From an uncultured Actinomycetes bacterium (lineage in GTDB: Bacteria > Actinomycetota > Acidimicrobiia > Acidimicrobiales > Ilumatobacteraceae): a DNA stretch of 5,495 nt. Made by a program: the position numbers and the translations under genes. Position 1 is the stretch's first letter, and each line of letters opens with the position of its first letter. Location of the stretch: assembly GCA_903925985.1 (NCBI GenBank), contig CAIYHK010000120.1, forward strand, positions 1 to 5,495, read 5' to 3'. Below are positions 4,905 through 5,495 of the stretch, piece after piece. The notes beneath the pieces are model-generated. The model was not told the DNA's origin. It made no database searches and saw only the letters and a program-made list of their open reading frames with translations.

Positions 4905-5495
4905 TCAGTTTGGCCCCGGAATCGCCAGTAATTGCTTTGTGATGGTCATCAGCGTCAAGTTTGCACCGAGCTTGTATGAGTGAACACCATCCCATCGATA
5001 CGAAGTGTCCGTGGCGATTCCTTCATCTTCACAGTATTCACTTGGACCATCAACGAACGTGGCTTGCCCGGAATTACTTTCAGCAGCCTTACGAAGCAGG
5101 TCATTCACGTGAGCAACACGATCGTCCATCGCCCGCTCAGGCATCACAATCACATTGGGGTGACGGAGTTCAAGGGGTCGCATGCACGGCACTTCGAGGA
5201 ATGCTGCATGCACTCCCACCTCCGCCAATGCATCAATACCCATTTGCACACCCACTAAAAATCGTTCATCAAATTCTTTGCTTGCGAACTTGATCAACTT
5301 GCCATTCACCTCTTGGTCAAACACATCCCAAGCACCAATCATGACTAAAGCAACTGATGCACGCGCTCGCACTGCACTGTAGGACCAAGCGGTTGTCCAG
5401 CCCCTGCATGCCTTGAAGCCGTGGGTATAACCCACTGAGCTAATGATCTTGCCGTCTGAATAAACACTGCATCCTTCGAGCGAACCATCACGAAT
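4905..5495 (-). CDS. SGNH-type hydrolase/acyltransferase domain protein (partial, N-terminus beyond right edge)
   Basis: The last 196 residues of a longer protein; the frame stays open to the window edge. It resembles the extracytoplasmic SGNH domain found at the C-terminus of acyltransferase-3 (OafA-like) proteins that O-acetylate cell-surface glycans. Visible features are DGSLEGCSVY (3-12), a second cysteine in KACRGWTTAW (28-37) that could pair with Cys9, the strand ALVMIGAWDVFD (49-60), and WDGVHSYKLGA (168-178). In the last, Asp169 and His172 form the DxxH motif that supplies the catalytic Asp and His. The nucleophile Ser block would lie beyond the edge. A GTG at 5435 is an internal codon, not the start, because family-like sequence continues upstream of it. 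Whether this is a stand-alone SGNH protein or the tail of a membrane acyltransferase cannot be decided here. The gene ends 5 bases before the dehydratase start. Confidence 0.72.
   Translation of the reverse strand: MRDGSLEGCSVYSDGKIISSVGYTHGFKACRGWTTAWSYSAVRARASVALVMIGAWDVFDQEVNGKLIKFASKEFDERFLVGVQMGIDALAEVGVHAAFLEVPCMRPLELRHPNVIVMPERAMDDRVAHVNDLLRKAAESNSGQATFVDGPSEYCEDEGIATDTSYRWDGVHSYKLGANLTLMTITKQLLAIPGPN

Overview
This is a gene-dense window of moderate GC, probably from an actinobacterium, with no mobile element, CRISPR array or RNA gene that I can see. Three things point to Actinobacteria: a short-chain dehydrogenase of the mycofactocin-coupled type, a lipoprotein with a Thr/Pro-rich linker behind a very short signal peptide, and frequent GTG/TTG starts. 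The moderate GC and the linker style would suit a freshwater or marine lineage such as Acidimicrobiia, but that is a guess.

Layout. Positions 1-613 (minus) hold the N-terminal two thirds of a DppC/OppC-type ABC permease, cut by the left edge. A 95-base divergent spacer follows, with a good sigma-70-like promoter reading right and an almost perfect 18-bp palindrome. Three plus-strand genes then run close together: the mycofactocin-coupled SDR (709-1572), an AlaA-type aminotransferase (1633-2871), and a secreted beta-propeller lipoprotein (2874-4052). The last two are only 2 bases apart. A strong hairpin at 4061-4094 separates this group from convergent minus-strand genes. In minus-strand transcription order these are the C-terminal part of an SGNH-type hydrolase/acyltransferase domain (cut by the right edge), a pterin-4a-carbinolamine dehydratase 5 bases behind it, and a small DoxX-family membrane protein with its own strong ribosome binding site.

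How the genes may work together. The SDR would oxidise or reduce an alcohol/carbonyl substrate with a bound nicotinamide re-oxidised through mycofactocin. The aminotransferase links alanine/pyruvate to glutamate/2-oxoglutarate. The lipoprotein is likely a surface propeller. No obvious single pathway joins the three, so the plus-strand group may be an operon of convenience. The dehydratase recycles oxidised pterin cofactor, but no pterin-dependent hydroxylase is visible here.

I found no clear undescribed system. The most interesting points are the SDR promoter/palindrome region and the start of the aminotransferase. There, a well-placed ribosome binding site leads into a seven-codon TTG reading frame that stops in frame four bases before the real GTG start.
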